From: Ignelater luminosus
Taxonomy: Eukaryota > Arthropoda > Insecta > Coleoptera > Elateridae
Direction: 5' to 3'
Assembly (NCBI GenBank): GCA_011009095.1
Contig: VTPC01089972.1
Coordinates: 305,848-369,847, forward strand
DNA: 64,000 bases
The notes under the pieces were generated by a model. The model searched no databases and was not told the DNA's origin. It saw only the letters and a program-made list of their open reading frames with translations. Positions 11,310-21,489 of this stretch are shown here, piece after piece. Every line of letters begins with the position of its first letter. Within the stretch, counting starts at the first letter, position 1. The position numbers and the translations under genes were made by a program.

Positions 11310-11589
11310 ACGAAGAAGAAGATGGTGCGTCCACTTTCAGCATCTGTTGGATTATGCAATCCTTACAAGATGTAGCACCCTCCCTGGGTGTGGATATAAC
11401 AACGTTGCCACCGTAAGCGCAAGCAACACATGTAAAATCTTAGAACGCATCAGCTTAAGTAAATCTCTAAATGCTTGATCATAACTCCCCGCTTTGAAAA
11501 ACGAACCTTTCAATTAACGTAAGTATAACATAAATGAAAAACAAACAAGTATTAGTCTTATAGTAAATGCATCTCACGATTTGGGGATA

Positions 11590-12640
11590 GTTCAACTTGC
11601 ATGTCAAATCAGTCATCAAATGGCAATGAAAACACTTTTGCAACACTTCTTTTATAAGTTCCGCTGCTGGTTTTGCACTCACTACAAGGATGACACTATC
11701 TCTTTCTGGGAACATTTACACGATTCTGCCAATGGACCATGATAATGGTAGGGCGTTGCCATTCTAGAGCAGTACCATAACTCCTACCTTAAGACTAGAT
11801 AATTGCTGTGTCCATTTTCTCCGTTTTTGTATGTAATGTATGAAGGTATCGCTTCCAACTGTGACACTCTACTTATTGGCACATATGACAAGTTTGGTTC
11901 TTGCATGGCTGTGAATTTATGCCCAAATACAAAATGGGCTGGTTTTAATAGATTAAAATCATTGGGATCAGAGGAGTGTGAGTTTAGAAGTCTCGAACTG
12001 GAAACAGATTTAATCTGAGTTACAGTTGTATAAAACAGTACGTTACCTGCGAGACGATTTAAATGAAATTTGGCTCCTTTCACTTCTGCTTCTCACAGAC
12101 CGCCAAAGTGTGATGAATTTGGCAGAATATGGGGCCACATAATCTTTTACAATGCAATAGCATCGATAATTTCATGCTCACATTGTCTTAGGTTTTCAAG
12201 AATTGATTTCAACTCATTGTTGGTCCTAACAAAATTTTTAGCATTGTCGGAAAATATGTAGATATGTAAAATGGTGTTTGGGTAGTAAGATTGGATGCTT
12301 TTGTCCGTATGGTAGTTGTGATGCTTGCAATCTATCACCTACCCGCAATACAGTATTTATTTGGTAAAGCCTTATTGTTCCTAAGACTGGAAATTTCCAA
12401 TAAAAATACTTCCTGTTGGACACATTGTGTTAAGTATATTAAGGTCATCGACTGTTAATATTCCTAGCAATGGAAATCTACATTTCTGTATAAACCTAAA
12501 GCAATATGCGGTAGTTATAACTAAACTATTATAGTTTGGAAATTTAGTTATTTGAACTATGCACGTGATAGCGGATGTAAGAAAGGACCTTTTAACATTT
12601 ACATGTCTGATAGAGGAAAAGGCACCTTAACCATACTTTG
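11590..12640 (-). pseudogene. BEL/Pao pol C-terminal part: integrase with internal deletion
   Basis: Reading the minus strand from 12640: VQITKFPNYNSLVITTAYCFRFI (start of the pre-integrase region), VLRVGDRLQASQLPYGQKHP (about 12350) and LLPKHH, typical of the BEL/Pao zinc-binding region. The next motif is already SDNAKNFV (integrase second catalytic Asp, near 12245), so roughly a hundred residues including the first catalytic Asp are deleted. Then follow LRQCEHEIIDA, GGL*EAEVKGAKFHLNRLAG (GGLWE carries the catalytic Glu), NSHSSDPNDFNLLKPAHFVFGH, and near 11715 FPERDSVILVVS. Integrase would insert element cDNA into the genome; this copy cannot. Stops and frameshifts are scattered. Confidence 0.85.
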
Positions 12641-12649
12641 CTCTGGTCA

Positions 12650-13300
12650 ACAAGGTTTGTTTTGTAATAAGAAAGAGAGAAAGAAATGAGAATTTCCTTT
12701 TAATTAGATAGGTCCATCGAGGTTTATACTTGGTACCTCTTGGTTTGTGGTCGTCTTTCAAAACTTCTCATCTTTTATTTTATGATATCGCCAATTATGT
12801 CTTAGCATTTGGTAAGTATTCGTATTCCAATTTTGACCTTAAAATTATAATTTTTTTTTCAGAATAGCAATTTCTTAAGCTGAGCACTGGTTTCAGTTAT
12901 TTCTAGTATTTAATCTAAAGTCTTATCACATCATTTGCGTAACGTTTGGTATTTTGCAGATAAATCAGAATTGGTTCTGGAGCGTCTTCCTTGATCGCTC
13001 TAATAATTTAGCTTAATACCTACATGTTCGGAGGTTGACATAGTTAAATGCTACGGTTTTGTTGCGCAATCAATGAACCCTGATCACATAAACTTTTAAC
13101 TGAAGCTATCTTAAGATTTACGGCTACTAGGAAATACTTTAGATCTTGCCGCCGCTGTACGTGATGTTGATACAGTTATTCCGCTATCAAACAATTGTTT
13201 TAATAGTTCTAATCCAAATAATATTTCATAAGTAGTCATCGTAGAGATCGATCTTTACAAGTTTTTATTATGCTAAAATTGCAACAGAGTCGAAGTCGGA
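12650..13300. other. No recognisable feature
   Basis: AT-rich sequence between the BEL/Pao remnant and the next LINE. It could include more decayed BEL/Pao pol, but I could not read any motif in it. Confidence 0.4.
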
Positions 13301-13309
13301 CAGACAAGA

Positions 13310-13850
13310 CAAGAGTTATCTGGAAAGAATTCTCACTATCGAGAGGTCTGCCAAATGGCGTGAAGACTTGCTGTATAAATTGAAATTACAGAGAAAAGCG
13401 TCCATGCATTCACAGACTCCTGATTACAGAAATCACTTCCTGTCTTTGAACCGTCAGTAAACACGATACTACCTTTTTTTCTGAATTACGATATGCAGGG
13501 AAGTTCAATCCCACTGGACACACAGGAAATTGCATTGGTTGGACAGAGTACATTGGAGTTACCTGAAGTGGAAGAGAAATAGATGCAAAAATCCCCCCCC
13601 CCCCCAACACCCAATTCATTTCCAAGACAGCGCGTTTTTAATTCTGCCATTGCATCTCATTCTCATTACAGTTCACTCTAATATTGTGTTCTCTCCAACA
13701 AATGTAATTCTTTATGCACCTAGTGAGCTTGGACTCTCCTGTATGCAACTGGAAGAGTATGCGCTTTAGAAAGGATTTGTCCTAAATGCTTCAGTTGCTA
13801 ACTTTACAACCTAGCCTTGTGGTTTCTACTGGAGTTGCAAATTGATGATT
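13310..13850 (-). pseudogene. LINE fragment: RT C-terminus to RNase H (I/LOA/jockey-like)
   Basis: Minus-strand reading from about 13820 gives EAFRTNPF, the GAFRTSPV motif found after the RT in I- and jockey-type LINEs, and then near 13460 IVFTDGSKTGSD, the first catalytic Asp motif of RNase H (YTDGSK), followed by SIYTASLHAIW, where SIYTAELHAI with the catalytic Glu is expected (here E is replaced by S). A C run at 13591-13603 lies between the two blocks and shifts frame. The later RNase H motifs are not readable. RNase H removes RNA from the RNA/DNA hybrid during retrotransposition. Confidence 0.65.
13591..13603. repeat. Poly-C run
   Basis: About 13 C residues in otherwise AT-rich sequence, interrupting the decayed LINE RNase H region. 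Confidence 0.85.
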
Positions 13851-13903
13851 AGTTCTAAGAGTTCGACAATTTGTTCACATTCTATTTGAGCTGCTGAAAT
13901 GTA

Positions 13904-14109
13904 ATAATACTGGAAGGGACGTTGTGTTCCGAGACGGACTGATACGAAGGGCCGTCCTGCCTCCGTCTAAACCTACTGCGTTTGCGCTGCAAGATTTTTT
14001 TCATGTGCTGTACAGTACAGAGCAGCGTGTACGACAAAGATAGGTGACCTCTTTGATTTGTTTCTCTGTCGGATTGCGTTTACTACCACAGCGCCCCTTC
14101 CAGTATTAT
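13904..14109. mobile_element. 206-bp MITE with about 23-bp inverted repeats
   Basis: The ends are inverted repeats: left ATAATACTGGAAGGGACGTT and right-end reverse complement ATAATACTGGAAGGGGCGCT, each continuing with GTG, two mismatches in total. TA flanks both sides (13902-13903 and 14110-14111), which fits a Tc1/mariner-type MITE. There is no coding capacity. Near the centre, CTGTACAGTACAG is close to palindromic. The right side runs into an (AT) stretch. Confidence 0.75.
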
Positions 14110-14111
14110 TA

Positions 14112-15690
14112 TATATATACAAACAGGAATGATCATGGAGAGAACAAATCTTACGAAAATATAGAGGACAGTTATCTATGATTGACAGAATTCTATCCTC
14201 TAACTAATGTATGTTACGAATGTTTTAAGAAAGTTTTTGTGGATTACAACTAATAATATTCGATTTTTGACTTAATCGGTATGATACATTTGAAGTTATC
14301 ACGAGATTTGTTGGAAATTAAATAATTTATCTATTGGAGATCCATAGCTTAAGGTTCTTATGTGTTGGATTGTTTAAATTAAGGTACTTCCTTAAGTTTT
14401 ATTTTTTATTTATTTACTTTTCTCAACCGTGGCAAGGCAATAGCGCTGACTGAATTCCGTGTAGACTAACTGCTTGAAGCTGCAAAAAACAGATCTGGAA
14501 CATTATTACGCAAGTTAGGCATTTAAAAGATTTCGTACTTCCTACAGGACTTTAAGAAAAAAACCACAAAACACAAGGTCAAAATATTGTAAAACACGTA
14601 ATTACCCAAAATGCTAATGACCAAATAATGTTTTAGCTTTATTTAGTTTCTTGCCACTAAGCAAAGACTACTAGAAGCTGGTAAGAAGCTAACCACATAC
14701 AATTTGTACTAAAGCACAGCAATCTCCGAAATGTACAACAAACGATGATAGATTGAAGATTTTTGGTGCGAGAGTCTATTATGATAATGAGCAGGAAGGA
14801 CAAAATGAAGCAAATCTAAGAAGAATATTCCGTGAGATCCGCGAAATTGATTTGAATACTGTTCAAAGCGCAAGGCCGTTTGGAGGCGGCCGATTGGACG
14901 CGAGTTTGTTTGGACGCGAGATTGGTAGGACAGAATGCGGTCGTTTAGTTAGGTAACCAAAAAAATATGTAATTCCCTTTTCGAATCCATCTAAGCCTGT
15001 TTGTAAATTTCCGATTATTGTTTCCAATAGCTTCCGGCACGATTTACACAAATAGTAATAATCAAGATAACAAATCTTGAATGTCAACCGACAATTCTGA
15101 CCAGTTGGCCAACGCCCAAACGTCATAGACCTTCGCCCAAGGTACTCATAGGATATATTCGAGAAAAATTGCGTGCTATCGTAAGAGACGGGCTTTTATC
15201 TGTTCTTCACTTACTGTTCTATAGTATCTAAATATTAGATTAAGTATTGATACAGTTACAAATTAAATAAATTCCATTCTCTTTACAATACACCGTTTAA
15301 AATTTTTTTCAAAACCTTTGTAACATATACGTTTTTTTGGTAATACTTGCAGGTGAAAAAGATGTAAAAGGAAGTGACATTCAGATTTGATCTTATTTAC
15401 TCTGTGGAACACCAGATAGTCACCAATTCTTACTAAGAATGCACGTATGGAAAGAAAACTATAGCATTTTGTCTTTCATACCTAATTTGTTGATTCTGCA
15501 AATAAGATATTGCCTAAAGATAGTATCTCATGTCTTTTCAAAATCGAGAAGAAAGCAACTATGGTATGATGGCGGTTTTCAAAGCTTGGTCTAATCTGAT
15601 CACTGTTCAAGAGTTTTTTCGAAAGCTCATTAAACGGCAGAAAGATTTAAGTTTTTATGCCTTTTCAAGCTCAAATTTGGGGCAATATAA
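14112..15690. other. Unassigned sequence with a 3-unit 16-bp tandem repeat
   Basis: No gene recognised. Around 14878-14925 three imperfect 16-bp units occur, with TTGGACGCGAG at 14894-14904 and again at 14910-14920, in a locally GC-rich patch. A 15-mer, CTTCCGGCACGATTT at 15031-15045, recurs at 21073-21087. The overlapping short open frames (67 aa + strand, 87 aa - strand) show no motif. Confidence 0.5.
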
Positions 15691-15850
15691 TTTCAAATTA
15701 AACCAATCAATTTCATATTGAGACTAGACATCCTCAAATTGAATTGAGACTAATCTGAACTTAATGTCAAGTTGGTTGGTCTCAATCTAAAGTTTACTAT
15801 TTTCAATTTGAAATTGATTGGTCCCAAACTGAGCTTAAAAAGGTATAGAT
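15690..15850. repeat. Internally repetitive dispersed element, copy 1
   Basis: The sequence is built from diverged short units around TTTGAAATTGATTGGT and TCAATTTGAACTTGATTGG, alternating several times. A second copy with the same order of units is at 42840-43010. Shared runs include AATCTGAACT followed by GTCAAGTTG, and TTTGAAATTGATTG. Function is unknown; it may be part of a larger, unrecognised transposon. Confidence 0.6.
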
Positions 15851-15854
15851 ACCA

Positions 15855-15947
15855 TGCTAAGCAAAAGCTTACTATTTTTTCTAATATCTTATTCGAGTAG
15901 CAAATTGGAGAGATAGGAGAGGTTGAGTCCTTATTTGGTTTTAACAT
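15855..15947 (-). pseudogene. Possible I/jockey LINE RT scrap
   Basis: The minus strand reads LKPNKDSTSPISPICYSNKILEKIV, followed by AWYL. This resembles the LKPNKDP...SYRPISLL...KILEKIV...WYL block of I/jockey reverse transcriptases, with some residues missing in the middle. The fragment is short and could be chance. Confidence 0.4.
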
Positions 15948-15949
15948 AT

Positions 15950-18040
15950 TTTTGATGACAACTTGTCACCAAGACGATGAATATGTAAGCGCAGTCTACA
16001 TTTGATTGAATACTACAAGCAGAAGCAAGCAAGGTACGTAATGAAATCTTCATCACGGGTTATTCCACCAAAGAAAAAAGCAGATAAGAGTACGATAACT
16101 GCCACGTGTGGGCATACTTCTTTCTGCAGCTTTCACGATAATATTATTGAGTTTCGCCACAGATGCATTTATACCTTCATGGAAATTGAAGTCTCTTATG
16201 TGTTGGGTAGAGCCTCCCCAATTCGCTTTATTGTTATTAAATTGATTTGAGCAGTTAAGAAGTTCAGTTCATCTAAAATTCAGAACTATAGCCGAAAAGA
16301 TGTTAGATCGTGAATTAAAATAAGTTCCTTTGTCTGTTAGAGAGTAAATGGAGATTGGTCTGATCAACTTTTCGATTAATCTACCTTTCCTATTTAAATC
16401 TCCTTGGTCAATTCATTGATCAATTAGGCCAAATGGTCTAAGCTCCAAGTGAAATTCTAGTAGATAAACGTTACAGGTAGTTACTACAAAAGGTTATTGC
16501 TTGCAGCTGCGTAAACGAAAGAAATATCCTGACAAATAAGAATTGCTTTTCTTCCGATCGCTCGTCTTAATCACATCATAGTCGTTTCTGCATTCGGTAT
16601 ATCTACCAACATTTAGAAACAGCTTGATAACTCTTAACTTTATATTTTAGAGCTTACAGAAGCTCAATTTATTAGCAACCTAATTATTTTAAGGATTCCT
16701 TCTTACCTTAAAATGTTTCAAATTTCTTGTCACTTTTGAGTTTTACATTTCATAATTATTTATCACAAACTTTCGTAATTTAATCAAAAATTAAGGTTGT
16801 ATGCTAATAAACCTTTATTTGCCCTGTCATTTCCTTTTAATAACTCGAACGCGAGTCAAGAGTTTTGGAAAATGCTTTCAGGATTGTTACAAATATCTAA
16901 TTATAAATTACTACACGCATTTCGTGTCATTCCTTATGTGCATTTGATTAGCTGGAACCTTGACCTTTTCTTTAAATTAATGATAATTTATATCAAAGGG
17001 GAAGCGAAACAAAAAAGCAAATATTCGTCCTTATGACGACGACGTCTACCTTCATTATTAGTTTATCGTCATATAAATCTGCCAAAATAATGCTCAGTTT
17101 TTCGTGGTTGATTTTAACAACCCACAAATTCACACCTTCACTTTTATAACCTTGTAAGGAAAGTAAGGGATTATGATGGAAGGGCGATAAGAGAATGTGG
17201 GAAGTCAAAAAGTTAATTTAAAACTATGTAGCTCGCTGTTATAAATTTTGTACGTTCTAGTGTTTCTTTTGTGCTTTACTAATTTATCATCGCAAGGTAT
17301 GAATTCGTTTTGAAGTGACTTGTTATAACAAGGTTTTAGATGTTTACTTTACATAAATTTACAAAATGGAAACTTTCATTCAAAACAAAATTAGGTTTAT
17401 ATATTCACCATACGTTGCAAAATGATCCTTATTTAAATATTATACGATATATAAAAATATTATAATGTCGCGGACCCTCTTTTTTGTTTTTTAAAAAAGG
17501 TCCGGGTTATTTTAGAAAAATGAGGGGATAATCTTATCAAGACATTTAGTACTTCACAGCAAGCGTGGAATTTACCAAATGCAATTTTTTTCTTCATATA
17601 CGAACCTTAAGCTCTATCAGAGCAAAAGATAAATGACGAGAATAGCCAACATAACGAACAATACGACAAATGCCTTCAACTGATCACACGTTTTCCTGCA
17701 GAAATGAAAAGTGAAAATGTCAAGTTTTCTCTTATATCTACGGCTTTGATGTTTTCTAATATTACAGAAAATAAAATAAACCCTCGATGTGTGTAATAGG
17801 CACAATGACAAACAAGTTAAATGGAATAACTTAAATTTAGTATATTAATAAAAGCAGCTTTAAAATAAGGCGCAAGAAATTTAAAAATTTTTAATGACTT
17901 CATACAGCGTGATCGGAACCCTCAAATCTATTGAAATCTTGCTTCATCTTTTAACATCATTTACGGCATTAAGTCATTTGAGAGATAATTATACGTCATA
18001 TTCAGGCAAGTGCTTAAAAAACAAACTTATTTCTCAACAA
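15950..18040. other. Unassigned AT-rich sequence; possible LTR at its end
   Basis: No domain seen. A hairpin at about 17473-17509 has GGACC and T6 on one side and A6 and GGTCC on the other. The last few hundred bases before 18040 would be the LTR if the adjacent primer binding site is genuine: the sequence just before it ends in CTCAACA, an LTR-like end. A TG start and the downstream LTR copy were not found. Confidence 0.3.
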
Positions 18041-18045
18041 ATACT

Positions 18046-18063
18046 TGGCGCCCAACGTGTGGG
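18046..18063 (+). promoter_or_regulatory. Retroelement primer binding site (tRNA-Lys type)
   Basis: TGGCGCCCAACGTGTGGG matches the tRNA-Lys primer binding site TGGCGCCCAACGTGGGG with one inserted T. In LTR retrotransposons this site lies just inside the 5' LTR and binds the tRNA that primes minus-strand DNA. Here it follows CTCAACA and a short AATACT spacer, the expected arrangement. No gag or pol is recognisable downstream; piggyBac sequence starts about 1.3 kb further on. It is probably the relic of an LTR element. Confidence 0.55.
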
Positions 18064-18800
18064 TCTGTTTTTTAATCAAATTTTATAGTTACAAACACGG
18101 TTTCCTTATTTGCTACAACAGAAAGTTCTGTTGCTGCCTTGAATCATTTCATCCTCTTGCTATGACCATCTGGCTCAGAAACGGTGTTCAGAATCGGATT
18201 GTCATATATTAGACAATGTACCAGTTAAGTTTAACATTTTATATTGTATGCTATAATAGTTAAAAAGTCGAAATGAAAAATTAGTTTTCGTGTGCTAAAT
18301 TGACTAAACCAACTTATGCGACTTGCAGAGAACTTTTATCCTGCTTTAGGTCGCATTTAATCCGGTAAGTACAGGTCACTCACCAATATGAAGTCTGCGA
18401 TACGATTAGGATTTTATGATCAAAAACAAAAAATACTAATTCTTAAAACAGATTAAACAAAAAAAGCAAAAAAATTACAGGAAAGTAGAAAACCGGCAAT
18501 AAATGCATCAAAGATAATGTCAAATTAAAATTTAAGTTAATTTAAATTAGAGGCGTTTCCCTCACAGATTTTAAGGAAGAATTATCAGAAATGCATGTTA
18601 CTCAAATACGCAGCGTCGGCTTAAACTCAAAGTGGATTCAAAAATATAATGATTGCTCGTAAGCTGAATAACAGCCCTGGAAATGTTATACCGATAATAT
18701 TCTTTTATAAGTAAGCGGCTATTGTAAAAGCTACTTGTTGTACGAGCCATATTCGTTTTAAATGATTTTTGTCTTTAGAATTCTAAATGGTTCGACTGTC

Positions 18801-18891
18801 AAGAACGGTTAGTGGTTTCTATAGATACCATACAACATAATCCAGCGAAGTTATAAATTAAATGACTCCAATATACTCCACTAACCGTTCT
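18801..18891. repeat. 91-bp inverted-repeat unit (AGAACGGTTAGTGG)
   Basis: AGAACGGTTAGTGG at 18802-18815 pairs perfectly with CCACTAACCGTTCT at 18878-18891. The same 14-mer occurs once more at 30094-30107. Three exact copies of a 14-mer in one window suggest a dispersed element end or a shared binding site. Confidence 0.6.
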
Positions 18892-19389
18892 GCTAACGTG
18901 ACATATTTAGTTCGCAAGTAGCGCCATGTCAGTTGGTTTATACCTGTGTTTGTTTCTGTTGTCAAAGGGTAAGTAACGTTTTCATTAATATAGCAGTTTG
19001 TGTTTTGTTCTACGTATATTTTGTTACATAAGATGCATGTGCTTGGAAGATTGGAAAATTTGCCTAAAAAGTGTGAGGTTAGGTAATTCTAACATGTTTG
19101 TGTCTTGCTGTAGGTTATGGCAAATCAACAAAGTATGGTAAGTAAATCCAGTTTTAATATGTTAGAACTAGAACCGGCGATTTATGCGAACTGATTGGTG
19201 GAATAATTAGGGAGATGACTGAAGTCATTGATATTGATGGGAATTGTATGGCAGAATGTAATTTTATTTTGGTTACCAGAGTGTTCAGGTACCTCTTCCA
19301 AATAAGAATACCTTAGAACAAAAACATCAAAAGTTTCTTTAACCAACAGGTGATTCAATTTTAGTCAAAAATTAATTTCTAAGGAAAAT

Positions 19390-20040
19390 ACTTTCGAATC
19401 CTTCTGTTGCTAAAACTTGTTGATGAAACAAACTTTTATAAACTTCAAAAAAACTACAACACTAGAACTGAAAGCCTTATTTGGGAATTTAGTTATTACA
19501 GGAATCTTTAAACTAGTACCTAGCATTCAGATGTATTGGTCCTGTGACCAAAACTTACGTTTACGTTTCTTTTACTTGAACAACAAAAAAAGACTCGGAA
19601 AACTTTGATAAACTGTATAGGCTACTCGAACATTTAAATACAAAATTTCAAGAACAGTTTCTTCCATCTAGCTAGCTTTCTATAAATGAGAGCATGATAA
19701 GCTTCAAAAGACGATCAGGCCTTGAACAATACAAGCCTACCAAGAAAGGCTTTAGTGTGAGTTATCTCTTGTGGAAAAACAGGTTCTGTGTTATTCTTCA
19801 AAGTGTATCAAGGTAAAAAAATAGTTCAGTTAGGATAAAGAACCGAATCACACCAAGTGAGCTTCTAATTGCTAAAAAAGGATGCGTTTGGTTGTGGCAT
19901 TTTAGAACCAACAGAAAGCTTTATTTAAACGATCAACCACTCAGCAACAAACACACGAAAATTGTCGATTTTGTAGTAGACCCGTGGAGTAATCAGTTTT
20001 TTTGCATAATTCTTCAATTGCGTTGACGTTAAGTAAAATG
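19390..20040 (+). pseudogene. piggyBac-like transposase (broken)
   Basis: piggyBac transposases cut and paste at TTAA. Visible order: FKKTTTLELKALFGNLVITGIFK (about 19440, the DDE_Tnp_1_7 start), YWSCD, FDKLYRLLEHLNTKFQEQF (about 19610-19660), SINESMISFKRRSGLEQYKP (about 19680-19740), then KGFSVSYLLWK, KVYQGKK, and LLIAKKG with RTNRKLYLNDQPLSNKHTK (about 19865-19960, the GTxRxNRK block). The catalytic DES motif reads NES, so the first Asp is lost. Sequence between KVYQGKK and LLIAKKG, including the second Asp region, is deleted. The antisense frame at 19941-20180 is a shadow. Confidence 0.8.
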
Positions 20041-21480
20041 TTGTGACACCGATATTGTAGTTTTAAGTGATCCATGTGAATTTTTCCCAATGGACCAGAA
20101 GTAGCAGGCCGGTTATTCTTTTTTAGTTCCACTGGGTTATTTCTGAACTTCAAGCGTTTATTGCAGATCCTATTTTTCACACTTGCTTTTATAATTCTGC
20201 GCAGAAAAAATAATAATGTGCTATCATTCTTGTTCTCGTCATTCTTTCATGATCATTGTGTACCTTAAAGCTTTGGAATTAGTATACGATGATCCTAAAT
20301 ATTACAGCCTTTTACAGCTGAAAAGCTTCGGTTCCCTTCTTACATAAGTAGCTTAATTCTCGGTTATCACAATCCACCATCGATAAATAATTGCATTTTT
20401 GACTATCTGTAAGATCTTGTTCTTTACCATTGCAATTGCTATTTTATGAACCTTAAGGGGAAATTCAAATTGTCTTGAAATAAGAGAAATATCAATTGTT
20501 TCAACAATATAATGATTTACTTCTGATCTGGAAAGACGACACACAGTACTGTAAGTTTCCTCGAAGAATATGTATTTCATCACAGTTGTAGCAAGAGGGG
20601 TCCTTGCGCTAACGCCCGTCGGTACTCCTTTCTTGCCTTTGCCCTGACTCAGCGTGGATTTATCAATTCAAAATTCACAACCTACAGCCATACAGCTGGA
20701 GAGAAGCTTAACAGTTACTAAAGCCAATGCGTTTTCATGGGGACCGATGATTGTCCTCGTCGGATAATTGTGTAACATTACCTTATTTTTCATTTGGAAC
20801 ATGCTAACATAATAAATTTGGAACAGGTTTAAAAAATCTAATAGTGAATAAAAGACTTGCAATCAGTCAATCGTAACCTCTCTTCCTACTTTCGTTGCTT
20901 TTCTCTCTAAACATTGATCGTAAAAGTTTATAGTCCAAGCTGCGACCATTGTTCACCCTTCGTCATCGAGTACAAGGAAAAATTTCATTTGTAATAAAAG
21001 CGCTACAGTAGACTTATATATAAAGCCTTTTATGTCTAGAACTTACCGGTCTGGTTCGAAGTAAATAAGGCACTTCCGGCACGATTTCTGGCGGTCAATT
21101 AGTATTGATCAAAAAACCAAACCAAACCTTTAGCACTTGAACCTTTTGCATTTCTCGCTGGCATATAGCTAGACAGTTGGTTAGTCCATAAAGAAGTCTT
21201 AAATCAATCTCTTTTTTTTCAATTCTGACCCTAAGCGATAAAAGTACCGATCAGGGTTTGGCTTCTGGATTTAATGTTGGACTTATGGGATCCTTTTTAT
21301 ACATACTCAACTATGTATGATTAAAGAGCTCAGCAAACTCTTTCAACAGATTTGAATCTTTTTGGTAATCTAACCCTTCAATTGGAATACCAAACATTTA
21401 TGTTTGCCGCCCGTACGACGAGGCATGTCCGACTCCACTGAGAAGAGATCTCAGCAGTGTAGCGATTAAAATTCTCCGAA
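20040..21480. other. Unassigned; may contain decayed piggyBac 3' sequence
   Basis: No motif can be read with confidence. The 14-mer GGCGGTCAATTAGT at 21090-21103 recurs inverted at 60230-60243, and CTTCCGGCACGATTT at 21073-21087 recurs at 15031-15045. Short antisense frames at 20353-20583 and 20668-20862 show no domain. Confidence 0.4.
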
Positions 21481-21489
21481 ACTGCTGTG

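Larger units (their letters stand above)
9290..11330 (+). mobile_element. RTE-like LINE with internal deletion
   Basis: A LINE in its native order with 5' sequence (9290-9490), endonuclease (about 9515-9955), RT (about 9960-10680) and C-terminal thumb/connection region (about 10680-11310). The whole is about 2 kb, well short of an intact RTE-type element, because the endonuclease C-terminus and the start of the RT are missing. The C-terminal block ends with WTRAG and a stop at 11307-11309, the usual end of this family (QWT..G), followed by a GAAGAAGAAGATG-type tail. Confidence 0.87.

Noticed and set aside
19941..20180. 79-aa minus-strand frame with a passing resemblance to piggyBac
   Set aside because: The + strand in the same place gives the better piggyBac reading (RTNRKLYLNDQPLSNK), contiguous with the upstream domain, so the minus frame is a shadow.
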